A DNA stretch of 64,000 nt from the NCBI GenBank assembly GCA_011009095.1, contig VTPC01006054.1, forward strand, positions 186,001 through 250,000, read 5' to 3'. Shown piece by piece: positions 43,193 through 53,839 of this stretch. The notes under the pieces are model-generated. The model saw only the letters and a list, made by a program, of their open reading frames with translations, had not been told where the DNA came from and did not search any database. The translations under genes were made by a program, and so were the position numbers. The DNA is from Ignelater luminosus (lineage: Eukaryota > Arthropoda > Insecta > Coleoptera > Elateridae). Position 1 is the first letter of the stretch. Each line of letters starts with the position of its first letter.

Positions 43193-44564
43193 ATGGTAAA
43201 TGAGAGCGGCCGACCGCTGCCAACAGTGCCGAAAACTCGTCACCTTATAATAAATCCAGATCAGCAACGTATTACTGGAAATGTTAAAGATGCTTTTTTC
43301 ACGACATCCCTAGCACTAAATTGCTCTTCCCGTACTGAGAGAAGAGAGTTAGATTTTCTTAGAATTCAACGTGGGACATCACCCGCTACAAAGCCCAACT
43401 ACACGGGAGGGTTTTTTAGTTGAGTTCGGGTCGGGCCAGACTTCATTTTAAAAACTGACCAGGCTTTACGGCCCTGTGTCAGGTCAACCGGGGTGCCTTG
43501 TCAGACCGTTTGGGCCTGTTGGGTCGCGCTTTTCAGCCCTGTCAGGCTTATCAAGCTGTTTGTACCGATCCGAAGCGAACTGCAACCTTTTTAGTACGGA
43601 CTCGGACGGTTATTTTCGTACTGAATTGCACCAAAGGTTTGTCATACTAACTTTAACAAGCGAGAACGTTTTCTTACTGAGTCAGACGGGCGTTATCTTC
43701 GTACGGACTGGAACGGGCATTAGTTTTATAGTGAACTGAAGCGGAGAAGTTCCGTAGAAGCCTGCACAGGCTGGGTTTCTTAATAGTGTGTTTGTGCGGC
43801 CCAGCCCGAAACTCGAGCTTTCCGGGTCTACGTCGGCACAATCGGGCTTGTCGGGTCGTTTGGTCTTATCGGATATGTCGGGCCTCTCGATTCTGTTGGG
43901 TCGTTTGGGCCTGTTGGGCTTCGCGACCAGTTCGGGCCTTTCGGGCTTTTCAGGGGAATCAAGAAGTTACTGTGTTTTTTCAGACCCCGTAAAGTTTACT
44001 TCCTGTCGGGTCGGGCCTGAAAATTTCGGCCCGTAAGGGCTCTAACTGTCAGGCGTTTTCAATTTGCTTGGGAGTATTTAGAATTTAAATGGAAAGGCAT
44101 CCTATTTACGGACGAAAAGACATTCTCCACAAGAGATGACGCTACGAAAGTGTTATGGAAAGTTAACTTGTTTAGAGGGAAGCCTCACAGCCGTTCAATA
44201 CATAAGCATCCTTGAAGATGTAATACTTCCATCAGTTCGTAATGTATATCCTCTCGTATGGGATAATTCATCTATAAATACGGCTGATACAGTCAACGAT
44301 TGGTTCCAAGAACATTCTGAAATTCGAAGAATTCGATGGCCAGCACGCTTTTCCGATCTCAATCCCATTTAGAACTTATGGACTTCAGCTGTGAGAGAAT
44401 GGAACGAAGATGATGTAAGACTAATTCGTAACACCAATCATCTTGATCAAAATGTAACACGAATGTGGGAACTATTTCGGGGAAGACCTATATGCGGCAA
44501 CTTAATAAGGCGTCGTCAGCAGGACTGTATAGATAATAAAGGTTATCACACGAAATATTAATCA
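43193..44564 (+). pseudogene. Tc1-type transposase relic, split by a GC-rich insert
   Basis: The N-terminal part (43193-43405) reads GRPLPTVPKTRHL and NCSSRTERREL then RRGTSPATKPN-like sequence, the end of the HTH domain. After an insertion (43411-44041) the frame resumes LTVRRFQFAWEYLE and GILFTDEKTFST (first catalytic Asp region), then VWDNSSINTADTVNDWF (second Asp) and WPARFSDLNPI (third acidic position) with a stop directly after. The part between the first and second Asp blocks is deleted, and a frameshift lies near 44190. TIRs are not identified. Confidence 0.8.
43411..44041. repeat. TCGGG-rich repeat inserted in the Tc1 relic
   Basis: TCGGGTCGGGCC occurs near both ends (43425 and 44009), and the body repeats GGGCCTGTTGGGTCG- and CGTACTGA/CGTACGGACT-type words (near 43597, 43617, 43676, 43709). 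It interrupts transposase codons that would be contiguous. Some hAT-type ends have GGGCC/TCGGG-rich sequence, but I found no terminal inverted repeats or clean duplication. Confidence 0.55.
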
Positions 44565-44569
44565 CTCAC

Positions 44570-46080
44570 TTAATTTTATTAATTCATTTTCTTAAATACT
44601 ATGTTTATGTATTGTAGAAAGTATTCATTTTTATTATAACTGTTTTCTAATTTTAATGAATTATCTATTTTAACCCTCTTACTTGCGGTTAAAGCGAGGA
44701 GTATTATGGATTACAGTAGAAGTACGACCTGCTGAACAATGTACAAGAATTTCTGAAACAAACCGCATGTAAAAAGCAAGTACCTGAAAGCCTAGAGTGT
44801 ACAATTTTTCATTACCAATCCAATTAAAAAGCCACAATCATTTACAACAACATGGAACAATAATGAAATTATAAAAAATCCCTTTTAGCGCGTAGTTGAA
44901 TATTTCTTATCCATCCTATAAAACCAACGGATCTTTTTAAGACTAGATACACTTCTACGATTCTTTCTTATTTGCCAGACGAGCGCTTGATCCTTTTAGG
45001 GTACGTTTTTCGGTTTGTTTAGCATCTTAAAGTTAGCAAACGCATGTTGGGCACAGTTTGGAATCTGCGATGGCTGATTACATTCTGCAACCAGGACTAC
45101 TAACTATATTTTCATACTGTCACCTCTGACTTGCATAGATTTACAAAAATTTTTCTCTACTTTCAGCGAATGCTGTACTTGAAAGAGAAATTCAAAATTA
45201 ACAGGCTCCAAGACACACCAATATCTCTAAATGTATGTTGTATCTTTTTCAGTTCTATTTATCTATCTAGTATAGCTAAACCGTCGATTGTTTTTCTGTA
45301 TCCTTTAGGCCTTGGCATTTCCAAGTCCGCATTGCTTAATAACTTGAGCAGTCAAAATTATCCTTCATTTTCTCCCAAATCCTAATAGCAAGATAATTAA
45401 AAACGTTGTTAAAATTATTTAAGTAGTTAATGGCGATGCTGTAAAGTAATCAGTACTAATATTTTGTATCAGAATGTGCTGTCATTCTGAAAGATTGTTT
45501 CAATTCAGAATTGTATGCTCATATTCAGACTACCTACATGATCTTTGCCATCGACAATTTCCATTAAGATAGGGCCTCTTTGCATCCAAATATTGAATCT
45601 CCATGCTTTTGCTCTCAGTAATTTATAGTAAAGCAGGTGATAATGTAGTCACTTTTGAAACAGGAGCAAAACACAGACATAATCGTCTCAGAATTTCTGA
45701 CTAAACTTTTTTGATAATTTGAATTATTTTTAAATTTAAATATCCCCTTGCATCAACTGGCTTTCAGTCATTCAGCAATTTAACTGTCAGCATATTAATT
45801 AATAGCATCGCTCCAATTTTCCCTTTCGTTGCACTTCACAGCTTCTTTAAATGACGATGGTTCTTCATCAAGCAACAAATTGATTTTTTCAATTATTTAT
45901 TAATTATTTCATGAATGTCGTAAAATACAGACAATGCGACATCAATTTCACTTTTTCACTGGCTAAAAAGTCGACAGTTTGTGAAGCTGTGTTGCATTGT
46001 CATGGGGAAGAAGATGCGCCGATTTGGATTGTTTCTTCAGACTTCATCGAGGACTTTCGGCAAACAAATTGTTGTTAGAC
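44570..46080. other. No recognisable gene, 1.5 kb
   Basis: AT-rich. The 84-codon frame at 45131-45385 has no family motif. The right end should contain the 3' LTR of the neighbouring Gypsy element, but I could not match it to any sequence upstream of its Gag. Confidence 0.4.
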
Positions 46081-46109
46081 GTTTCATGTTTTCGGCCCCG
46101 CAAACCGCC

Positions 46110-47261
46110 TTAAATCGTCTCTGAGACATTTGAGTTTTCTATATCAGAAATAAAATATCGATTATTGTCGAGGACTTTCTTAATTTCATACGATTTTCTA
46201 AATCTAGGAATAAGTTTTTTATTTACATTAAGTGTCACATTAAAATTCTTTATAATTACATAGTCTCCAAATTTATATATATGTGGGGCTTTATGTTTCT
46301 TATCAAAGTAATTTTTGTTGTGTTGTTGAATTTTTGAATAATGCGCATCAGCTTCTGATCTAATTTGATCTAAGTCTCTATTAGAAGGATTTTGAAGTTC
46401 AACAAAGTTTCGTAAATTATAAAATTTATTTCTCTGGTCAACGCCAAACAAACGAACACCAGGACCTTTGCTTGTCGAACTATTAATTGAATTGTTAATG
46501 ACAAACTCAACCGAAGACAAGTTTTGATCCCATTTATTTTTCAAGTCGGAGAGTTTTGAAAGCATTGGTACAAGATCACGATTGACCCTTTCGATTTGGC
46601 CTTTTGACTTATAAGAGGCGGTAGCAATTTTATTGTGTGAAAGGCCATTTTTTTTCAGGAACGTTTCAAATTCTTTTAAGGTGAGATTTGTACCTCTATC
46701 AAATATTATATTTAAGGGCTTACTGTAACAATTAAAATAGTCTTCAAGTTTGTGAATGCACTCGATTGTTTTAGTCGATTTTACGGCGTATAATTCAACA
46801 TATTTTGTGAAACTAGCAATCACCTCAAACCTATATTTTTTGCCTGAAGTGATCTGTTCTAAAGGGTTGTAACGGTCACTATGTACAGTCAGGAAAGGTT
46901 TGTCACCCTTGGGGATAGAATGCAAAAGACCCTCAGCTTTACCATATACTGGTGTGTATGCTATGCATTTTAAATAATTTTTAAAGTAAAGCTTTACTGT
47001 TTCCTTTAAATTGGGAAACCAATAGGATCGTAAAATATATTCAGAAGTTTTATCCACAGCTAAATGACCTAGGTGATCATGACAGTTGTGAATTATCTGA
47101 GACTCCATGGCCTGTGAAGGATAGAATACATTTTTTTCTTTATCTTTTCTATATACAAGTCCATTTCGTAACTCAAACTGTTTATTTTCTCGAATCTGTA
47201 ATTCTAGCTTGAGTTGTTTAATACACAAATCTAAATTCTGAGCAATAGATGGACTGTTCAA
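46110..47261 (-). CDS. Gypsy integrase, long open segment
   Basis: 383 open codons. The N-terminal zinc domain has HDHLGHLAVDKT...KNYLKC: the two His and one Cys remain, but the first Cys is Tyr. The core shows VHSDRYNPLE (first Asp), IIFDRGTNLTLKEF (second Asp) and SKGQIERVNRDL (Glu), so the D-D-E set is present. The C-terminal part has KFGDYVIIKNF and YEIKKVLDNNRYFISDIE, the usual GD.V..K and chromodomain-free end. It would integrate cDNA. The chosen start is only the first Met after a stop; the natural protein is cut from Pol. It is unlikely to be translated alone. Confidence 0.8.
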   Translation of the reverse strand: MNSPSIAQNLDLCIKQLKLELQIRENKQFELRNGLVYRKDKEKNVFYPSQAMESQIIHNCHDHLGHLAVDKTSEYILRSYWFPNLKETVKLYFKNYLKCIAYTPVYGKAEGLLHSIPKGDKPFLTVHSDRYNPLEQITSGKKYRFEVIASFTKYVELYAVKSTKTIECIHKLEDYFNCYSKPLNIIFDRGTNLTLKEFETFLKKNGLSHNKIATASYKSKGQIERVNRDLVPMLSKLSDLKNKWDQNLSSVEFVINNSINSSTSKGPGVRLFGVDQRNKFYNLRNFVELQNPSNRDLDQIRSEADAHYSKIQQHNKNYFDKKHKAPHIYKFGDYVIIKNFNVTLNVNKKLIPRFRKSYEIKKVLDNNRYFISDIENSNVSETI

Positions 47262-47455
47262 AAGTGTTTTCTTCCGAAATTAAGACTGAATGTATCCAGC
47301 TTAGCGCATCAACATGTTTCATTCTGTTTGCTTCGCGATGCTCAAGTTTGTAATTATAGTTCTGTAGGATTAGAGCCCATCGGTTGATTCGTGGATTAAT
47401 TTCTTTCTTATTCAGTGAAAGTTTTATAGAATTGCAATCAGTAACTATTTTGAAT

Positions 47456-48709
47456 CTAAGTAAACATGAAATCTATTAAGTGCATGGCTAACATTTCTAA
47501 TTCGTAGCTATGGTATCGCGATTCACATTTTGTCGTGCGTTTACTAAAATAAAGTGCATGTTGGAATGGACCATCATTTTGCTTTTGCATGGGAATTGCC
47601 CCATAACCAGTGCTACATGCGTCACAATGCATTTCTGTCTCTAACTTAGGAGAGTAAACAGATAAAATAGGTGCGTCGACTATTTTTTCCTTAATTACAT
47701 TAATAGCTTCAAGATGCTCATCACGAAAATCGAATTTTGTGTCTTTTTTAATCAACGAGTATAGTGGTTTAGCAATGACTGCAAATGACGGAACAAAACG
47801 ACGAACATATGAAGCAAATCCTAAGAATTGGTGTAATCTTTTCTGACTGTTAGGAACTGGGTAATCATTAACAGCCTGAACATTTTGTGGGATAGGTTGA
47901 ATAATCTCCTGAGAAATCAGATATCCTAAGTAGATAATTTGTTTTCGCAAAAATCAACACTTATTTAATCTAAGCTCTAGGAGATTTTCTGACATAAGAT
48001 GCAAAACTTTCCTCAAAATTTGCAAATGTTCCTCAATAGTGGAAGTGGCATTAAGTATGTCATCCATATATAGAAGGATTTCCTGACTATGAATAAGTTC
48101 ACGGAAGATAGTGTTGATACACCGACAAAATACTGAAAGTCCGTTACAAATTCTAAAAAAGACTCTCGTCTACTCAAACTGACCAAGTTGCATGATAAAA
48201 GATGTATACTTTATGGAATCATCAGTTAGGCTAATGTGATAGAAGCCATTTTTTAAGTCCAAACTAGAAAAATATCTTTCATCTTTTAATAAATCAAGTT
48301 GGTCGTCGATCAACGGTAAAAGACAATGATCTCTAACTGTACGTTTATTAAGCTCTCTATAGTCTATACAGAGCCTATAGTCGATTGCATTCTTTTTCTT
48401 TAATAGCACGATTGGGCTACAATAAGGAGAATAACTTTAGAGAATATTGCCTTTATCTAGCAAATCATCTAAAATCTCTCGTAACTTTGATTTTTCTTCA
48501 TAGGATAATTTCCGCGGCCTAAATGAAAATGGTTCACCATCCCGAACTAAAATCTTACATTCAAAATCAATTTGTGGTCTAATTGGTCTTGGTCGGTACA
48601 AATAATTAGTAACAATAGCATTAACTTCCTTCCGAACTTCATAATCCAGTTCGTTATTAATGTTTAAATCTGGTGCACTATTTCGGACATCACCTATGTC
48701 AATTGACAT
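47456..48709 (-). pseudogene. Gypsy reverse transcriptase and RNase H
   Basis: 48709-48437 holds the RT N-terminus (PFSFRPRKLSYEEKSKL, DDLLDKGNI). 48409-48170 has YRLCIDYRELNKRTV and FSSLDLKNGFYHISL (first Asp). YMDDIL lies near 48058-48075 in a frame cut by stops. 47950-47456 has HQFLGFASYVRRFVPSFA and RNase H MHCDACSTGYGAI with YHSYELEMLA. All RT catalytic residues appear kept, whereas RNase H continues only partly (end near 47456). Three stops or shifts break the path. Confidence 0.85.
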
Positions 48710-49070
48710 TAAACTTTAAGCCTCATTCTGCAATTTGTCTTTTGTCTTTTAATTTTACATTCCCGACCAATTAAGATTTTTAAATTTTGGAATCGTATAA
48801 AATCTCTCCCTAACAATGATGTATATTTCATTGTATTTCCTGGTACTATATAAAAATTAATTGACAGTTCTACATCCTGAACAACAATATTAGTTTTATA
48901 AAAGTCAAGTGGTTCAAATCTTGAACCGTTAATTCCACAAAGTTTTATTACTATCTGAGTTTGCAGAAGATTCAGATGGTAAAACACTAGACTTAATAAG
49001 TGATATTGGACTATCTGTATTAAAACATGCATCAACAAAGACATACAAGTTATAATTAGTATTAAATTAA
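48709..49070 (-). pseudogene. Gypsy protease region
   Basis: A frame entering from upstream reads FVDACFNTDSPISLIKSS, where the family has (I/V)DTGS.ISLI. The active-site triad seems disrupted by inserted residues. 49044-48709 continues INFYIVPGNTMKYTSLLGRDFI, whose LLGRDF is the usual end of Gypsy proteases. An aspartic protease relic between Gag and RT. Confidence 0.65.
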
Positions 49071-49167
49071 AATTTAATTGGCACTAGATAAGCAAGCGTG
49101 ATTTCTTCCTTCTCCACCAGGACAGTGGTACCACCGGCAGCTGTATTTTGTTCCGTATTCTATACTT

Positions 49168-50137
49168 TTATTGGTTTCTCAAGACAATTTTTCTGGAAAT
49201 GCTCAGTGGAGCCACAATTAAAACAGGAACCACGGGGACGACGAGGTTTAGTACAGTCTGAAATATAATGGCCAGGCAAATTACAATTATAACATCGGAT
49301 TGGATTTGACTTTGCGTTGCAGGAACTGGAGATTCAGTTGAACAGGTGGACTTGTCATTTCTCTTTTCAAACTGCTGTCCAGTAGGCTTACTGTCCAGCT
49401 TGTCAGCAGTTCTCAAATTCTGCAGTCAAATACCCTTCCGTAATCGACAATGTCACCATAAAGCTCATCTTCATCGGAATGAGAAAATTACTTAAATATC
49501 TTAAAAGTAGCCCTTCTTTAACCTCCTTGAAGCCCAATCCAAGTTCGGCACACAATGACACTTTTTCATAAAAATAGAGTGACACAGTCTCCTTCGGATG
49601 TTGAATACGTTCACACCTCTTCTTTTATAATTCAGTTTTACTTTCTTCGAATATAAATGATCTTTTAAAAGCACTTTGAAAAGATTTACAATCTTGTAAA
49701 TTTCGAGCAAAAAACCAATGCTTTTCCGCTTCATCTAGATGGCTCCTGGCTGTTTGAAATATGATTTCATCTGGCCAATGATGTAACAAAGTTGTATTTT
49801 GAATTTGTTGCATCCAGTTATTTGCAGTTCTTGGACCTCCTTCTCCATCAAAATGATCAATTAACTTTGACAAATCCGGCATAATATTAAATGTAGGAAT
49901 CTTATTTTCAACACCAGCATGCTGCATGTTAGCAAGAGGCTGTTGCGATTGATTCTGAAGACGTATCATTTCTAACATCTGAGCATTTTGCTGCACAAAG
50001 TTATTTATTGTAAGCAAAAGTTGTGATTGACTTACATTTCCACTATTATGTTGACGATTGTTTTCCGTATTAACAATCGGGATGTATGTTGACGATTTTG
50101 TTTTCATTTTCCATCTGGCGTTGCACAAAAATTTCAA
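49168..50137 (-). pseudogene. Gypsy Gag with two zinc knuckles
   Basis: The N-terminal frame (50137-49625) has LSKLIDHFDGEGGPRTANNW, IQNTTLLHHWPDEIIFQTA and RSHLDEAEKHWF, as in Gypsy capsid regions. A second frame (49734-49501) continues it. Near 49303-49190 one frame gives CYNCNLPGHYISDC and CFNCGSTEHFQKNC, two perfect C-x2-C-x4-H-x4-C knuckles. Three frames are used, so it is broken. Confidence 0.8.
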
Positions 50138-50267
50138 ATTCTTCGTTAATATATATATGCCATGCTTCCTTACAGCTCTAACCTCAAGTTTCTTTTAAAT
50201 CTAAAAAATTCTTTTACCTTCACCGGCGTCTTGCGGAATAACTCATTTTGTCCTGGTTCCCGATAGG

Positions 50268-50300
50268 GAGCGTGGGTTCGAACCCCACACCTGATATTTG
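50268..50300 (+). other. tRNA-like T-arm with box B
   Basis: GTGGGTTCGAACCCCAC forms a perfect 5-bp T stem with a TTCGAAC loop and contains box B. No matching acceptor or box A is found upstream, so it is not a complete tRNA. It lies just upstream of the Gypsy Gag, and could be a tRNA-derived SINE remnant or related to that element's leader. Confidence 0.4.
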
Positions 50301-50569
50301 TAAGAACAGCCATAATTATTTTAAATACTATTTTACTCAAAGATCCATAAAGACAAAACATAAAAACGACGCGACATAACGTAATAATTGTAGCATAAAC
50401 ATAAACTATAATATACTCCCCATCTGGACACAATTCTAACCTCACCTCTCTAAAAGTCACTAGACTGGTCGCGGCAAATTTAAATATTGAAGAAAAGGTT
50501 GTAATAAGTTTTAATTTTGCTTGTATTAATTTTGGAAAATAAGATTCTACAACGTATAAATTTAGATTC

Positions 50570-51213
50570 AAACGTTTTACAATCTCAAAATATGGACTTA
50601 ATTCAGGCAGAAACAGTATTAGAAAATGTATTTAATAACATGCAAAATTTACGTTCATATTGTAAAGACCTAAATGACTAAAGATTTAGCGATTAGTTGC
50701 GAAATACAAAGTAATTTGAAAGTGCAACGGGCCAAAATAGTAAAGAAATTCTTCGATGAACTAACACACGATCAAACGTCAGGCAATACTGAAAAATCTT
50801 TTGAGATTTCTACCTTTAATGCAACTTTAGACATCATAATCAGTCAACTTCGAAGAAGATTTGAAAGCTTTCGTAATACGGTTTCAAAATTTAAATTCCT
50901 GTTTCCGATTACTTTGGTCACTCTGAGCGATGAAGAATTAGTGAGGAGGGCTAAAAGCCTACAAGAAATGTATTCAGATGACTTGTTCTGATTGTTTCCT
51001 TAAAAAGCTTCTTTGTTTCCGGAATGCCCTAAAAACTAAATTAATCGAGAAAACTAGTATAACCAAAAAAAATCTCATTTGTTAATAACACAAAACTATT
51101 GCACAGCCTGTAATTTACCAGAAGTGTGTACAGCTTTGTATTAATTTTTAACATTGCCAGTCACCGTAAGTTCCCCTGAAAGATCGTTTTCAAAATTGAA
51201 ACTTATTAATAGT
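50570..51213 (+). pseudogene. hAT-type transposase, C-terminal relic
   Basis: One frame gives VLQSQNMDLIQAETVLENVF (about 50580-50640). The next (50674-50991) gives KKFFDELTHDQ, SFEISTFNATLDIIISQLRRRF and LSDEELVRRAKSLQ. A third near 51140-51210 gives LTLPVTVSSPERSFSKLKLI, which is the hAT dimerisation domain (LL.LPVSVASGERSFSKLK). The order matches zinc-finger MYM-like or 52-kDa-repressor-like insect hAT proteins. N-terminal catalytic parts are missing. The frames are shifted relative to each other. Confidence 0.75.
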
Positions 51214-51244
51214 AGTTATAGTAGTATAGTAGTATAGTAGTAAC
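51211..51244. repeat. TAGTA microsatellite
   Basis: AGTAGTTATAGTAGTATAGT and similar units follow the hAT relic directly and precede composite repeat copy C. Confidence 0.7.
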
Positions 51245-51578
51245 TAGTCAGGAGAGTGATACTGTACTGACATGTTACGTACAATATTTATTCTAACACC
51301 GGTTTTGTTCGATGTCGTAATCACATACAGGGTGGTGTTTGGTACAGATATATATACCTATACGTATACCAAATTAAGCTTTTATTATCTTCCCAGTTGA
51401 TTTTATGGCAAATATGTAAAAGTGTCCACGATGGAACTAAATTTATTTACAACTGAGATTTTCTAATAGTTAATTTATTTATATATTTTTAATAAATTAC
51501 ATTTTATTTATTAATTTTTAAATTGTAGGGTCCTGTACTTTAAATATTACCATAATTGGCAAATTTTAAGAATGTACA

Positions 51579-51652
51579 AATGTGGTCATGTAGATACAGC
51601 GTCTTCCTTTTAATCTAGGGGTCCTGCGTTCGATTCTCGCTGACGGACATCT
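51579..51652 (+). other. tRNA-Lys-like module in copy C
   Basis: TGTGGTCATGTAGATACAGC resembles the box-A half, CTTTTAATCTAG the anticodon arm, and GCGTTCGATTCTCGC a T arm with a good box B. Acceptor pairing is poor. It is the counterpart of 1242-1314. Confidence 0.5.
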
Positions 51653-51776
51653 TGTGACGTTTTTAGTTTTTTTTTAAATTTTTATATTCAGTTTTTTATA
51701 AGTAAAATTATTCTAGTTAATTATTACAAAAAGGATATGTCAAATAAAAATTAAAAAAAAACTGAAAAAAATTAGT

Positions 51777-51842
51777 AGCCGGCAGCAAGAGTCGAACCCG
51801 GATCTCTTGATTAGAAGTCAATATCTGTAACCAAACAACCAA
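51777..51842 (-). other. tRNA-Arg-like module in copy C
   Basis: On the reverse strand TTGACTTCTAATCAA forms an anticodon arm with loop TCT, and CGGGTTCGACTCTTG a T arm with box B. CCGGC follows. It is the counterpart of 1441-1507, convergent with the forward module. Confidence 0.5.
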
Positions 51843-52287
51843 ATTCTTCATTTGTTGACCTGCCAAATTTCAGTATTTGCCTGCAAGCAATTTGTATTAA
51901 AAATTAATAATAAAATGCATTTCATAAATAATATGTAAATAAAGTTGGCCAGTATACAGTTGTGGACGTTTTTTGCATTTACATATATTTGATCTAAAAA
52001 CCTTGAAACAATATAAAAGCAGAAATCACAAATAATTAAAAACTGTTTGAATCTTTTTGCAAAAATCATGTTGTCTGTGTTTATATCTATAGACGTATCC
52101 AAGGTGACAAAAACAAAATTATAAAATATAAAAAAATACACGCTCTGACCATTTTGCGTAATTGGGTAAATATTCGTAACTTTAGTTTTGTATTTTTTAA
52201 AAATGGGTGAAAGTGATAGTGAAGAGTTTTCTCTTTAGAATAAGAATAAATTAATGTTTTCTTGAAGTTTGTACTTATTTTTTTCGA

Positions 52288-52335
52288 GTCAGGAAAGTAC
52301 TTTACCTGACTAGTACGGTAAAGTACTTTCCTGAC
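52288..52335. other. Perfect 19-bp hairpin in copy C
   Basis: GTCAGGAAAGTACTTTACC pairs exactly with GGTAAAGTACTTTCCTGAC around TGACTAGTAC. Copies A and B keep decayed versions at the same place. CTAG follows 14 nt later, which superficially recalls a Helitron 3' end, but homology between copies continues past it. Confidence 0.75.
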
Positions 52336-52419
52336 TTGTCAAGTAAAATCTAGTTTCCATAGCAAAATGAATTAAGAAAAGCCTACCTTTGGATACGGTG
52401 TTAAAAAAAATCATTTGCA

Positions 52420-53740
52420 GATGTATATAGATTGCCTTTTTGATTTCAAATAAATGTGTAGAATATTAAACAAGTATATCACGGTAATCTATACTCTATA
52501 AGAGTCTGTATATTATTCCATATTTTATCTTTGGTACGTATATACAAATGAGAAATTAATTAATTAATAAAAATTTTATATAAAATATTGCAACTTTCTA
52601 CTTCTTAATTAGTTGTTACGGCACAGGCTTTGATCATCTCCCCTCATTCGACCTAATGTATTCTGAAATTGGATTAAATTAATCCATTTAACGAGGTAAT
52701 TCTGTACATATACTATACAACATACTATTATTTTCTTCATTTTATAGTCACCTACAAAAAAAAAGAAAGGGCAAAAACACTAAATCAGTTGTTAAAAGAA
52801 AATCACGACCCATCCTTTATCATCCAAATGAAACTGTTAAAAGGAAAGCTCGAGCACTTTATTAGGGTCGTTTCTGTTTGAAAGTTGTTTATCGAAGAGG
52901 GATCCGTGTTAGATATTTAGGGTGTTTAAACTAGCTAAAAGTGGTGGTGGATTAATGAAAAACCTCAGAACGTATTAAAAATAGAAAGCGTGTAGAAAAA
53001 TAAAAAAAAATACAGTAAATAAATAAACACGAATGTGGGTATATTTAATAAAAAGAAAGTTAAAAACCACTTTGAAGAGAGAAACAGAAAAAGAAAATAA
53101 TAAAAATAATATGATGATCGAGTAGGTCTGACTCATCAATCCGTTTTATTAGCACCAATTTAGATAAAAGGCAAGCAACTCAAATTTACAGCTGAATTTC
53201 AGCTGTGCTATCTTTGTATAATTCACGTTTGAAAATAGGAATTACACTCCCGATAAGAATTTATAAAAATATAAAAAAATTCTTCTGTGGTATATTTTTC
53301 TTGTTGGAAGTATTATTAGAAAAGAATTCGGCTTCATTAATTTCTTTTATATCGAGAAGCTTACATAAGAAACTACAGAGATATAACATTTCATGTTATG
53401 ACGGGAATTTGACTTATTTTTTAATAAACAAAAGTAGAAATCGCAAAAATATTCTTGTTATTAAGTTGAAACATATTTTTTGTCAAAGTGAACCATCATT
53501 ATTACCATTTTTTATTTTTTGTTGGTAAATGTTATCAAGTTACATAAAAAACGTAAAAAAAACTTTTTTTTTGTAAAAGTGAAAATTGGAAAAAGAGAAA
53601 ATAAGGCGACAATGACATTTTGCTTAGTTTAAGAACAAGGGTGGGCAATTAAACCTTGATGCGGGGCAGGTAGAAACTTTTAGAATTTTAACTGTTTGTT
53701 CTACTTTATTGTTTATTGTTACTCCTTTAACTGGGCTCAC
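52420..53740. other. No recognisable gene, 1.3 kb
   Basis: AT-rich. The 107-codon frame at 53205-53528 is lysine/phenylalanine-rich, as expected from composition, and has no motif. A stretch near 52790-52860 reads KRKSRPILYHPNETVKRKA in one frame, which I do not recognise. Confidence 0.35.
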
Positions 53741-53751
53741 TAAAAAGATGC

Positions 53752-53838
53752 GAGTCACAAATAATTAAAAACTGTTTTAATTTTTCTGCAAAAATTATGT
53801 TGTCCGTGTTTATATCTATAGACGTATCCAAGGTGACA
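53752..53838. repeat. Composite repeat, short copy D
   Basis: GTCACAAATAATTAAAAACTG and GCAAAAATTATGTTGTCCGTG through GACGTATCCAAGGTGACAAA match copy C at 52024-52110. It is a fragment of about 87 bp without the tRNA-like parts. Confidence 0.65.
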
Positions 53839-53839
53839 A

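Larger units (their letters stand above)
46082..50140 (-). mobile_element. Gypsy (Ty3-like) LTR retrotransposon body
   Basis: Reverse-strand order: Gag (50137-49500), two CCHC knuckles (about 49303-49190), protease (49070-48709), RT (48709-47990), RNase H (47950-47456), integrase (47261-46110), then GDDLRRFAGPKT-like codons near 46110-46085. This is the canonical Ty3/Gypsy order. The set is nearly complete but broken by about eight stops or frameshifts. I could not find its LTRs. It is the best preserved retroelement in the window. Confidence 0.85.
51255..52410. repeat. Composite interspersed repeat, copy C
   Basis: The better preserved full copy, colinear with 925-2090. It carries ATACAGGGTGGTG (51325), tRNA-Lys-like (51579-51652, +) and tRNA-Arg-like (51777-51842, -) modules, a short frame starting MGESDSEEF at 52204, a strong hairpin (52288-52335) and an A-rich end after GGTGTTA. 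The hairpin has 19-bp perfect arms and a 10-nt loop. The family is not recognised. Confidence 0.75.

Noticed and set aside
52288..52354. Helitron 3' end (hairpin followed by CTAG)
   Set aside because: Similarity between copies continues past CTAG, the hairpin is far longer than usual, and no TC 5' end was found.
53205..53528. 107-codon forward frame as a small gene
   Set aside because: Lys/Phe/Ile/Ser-rich as expected from the base composition; no motif, no context.
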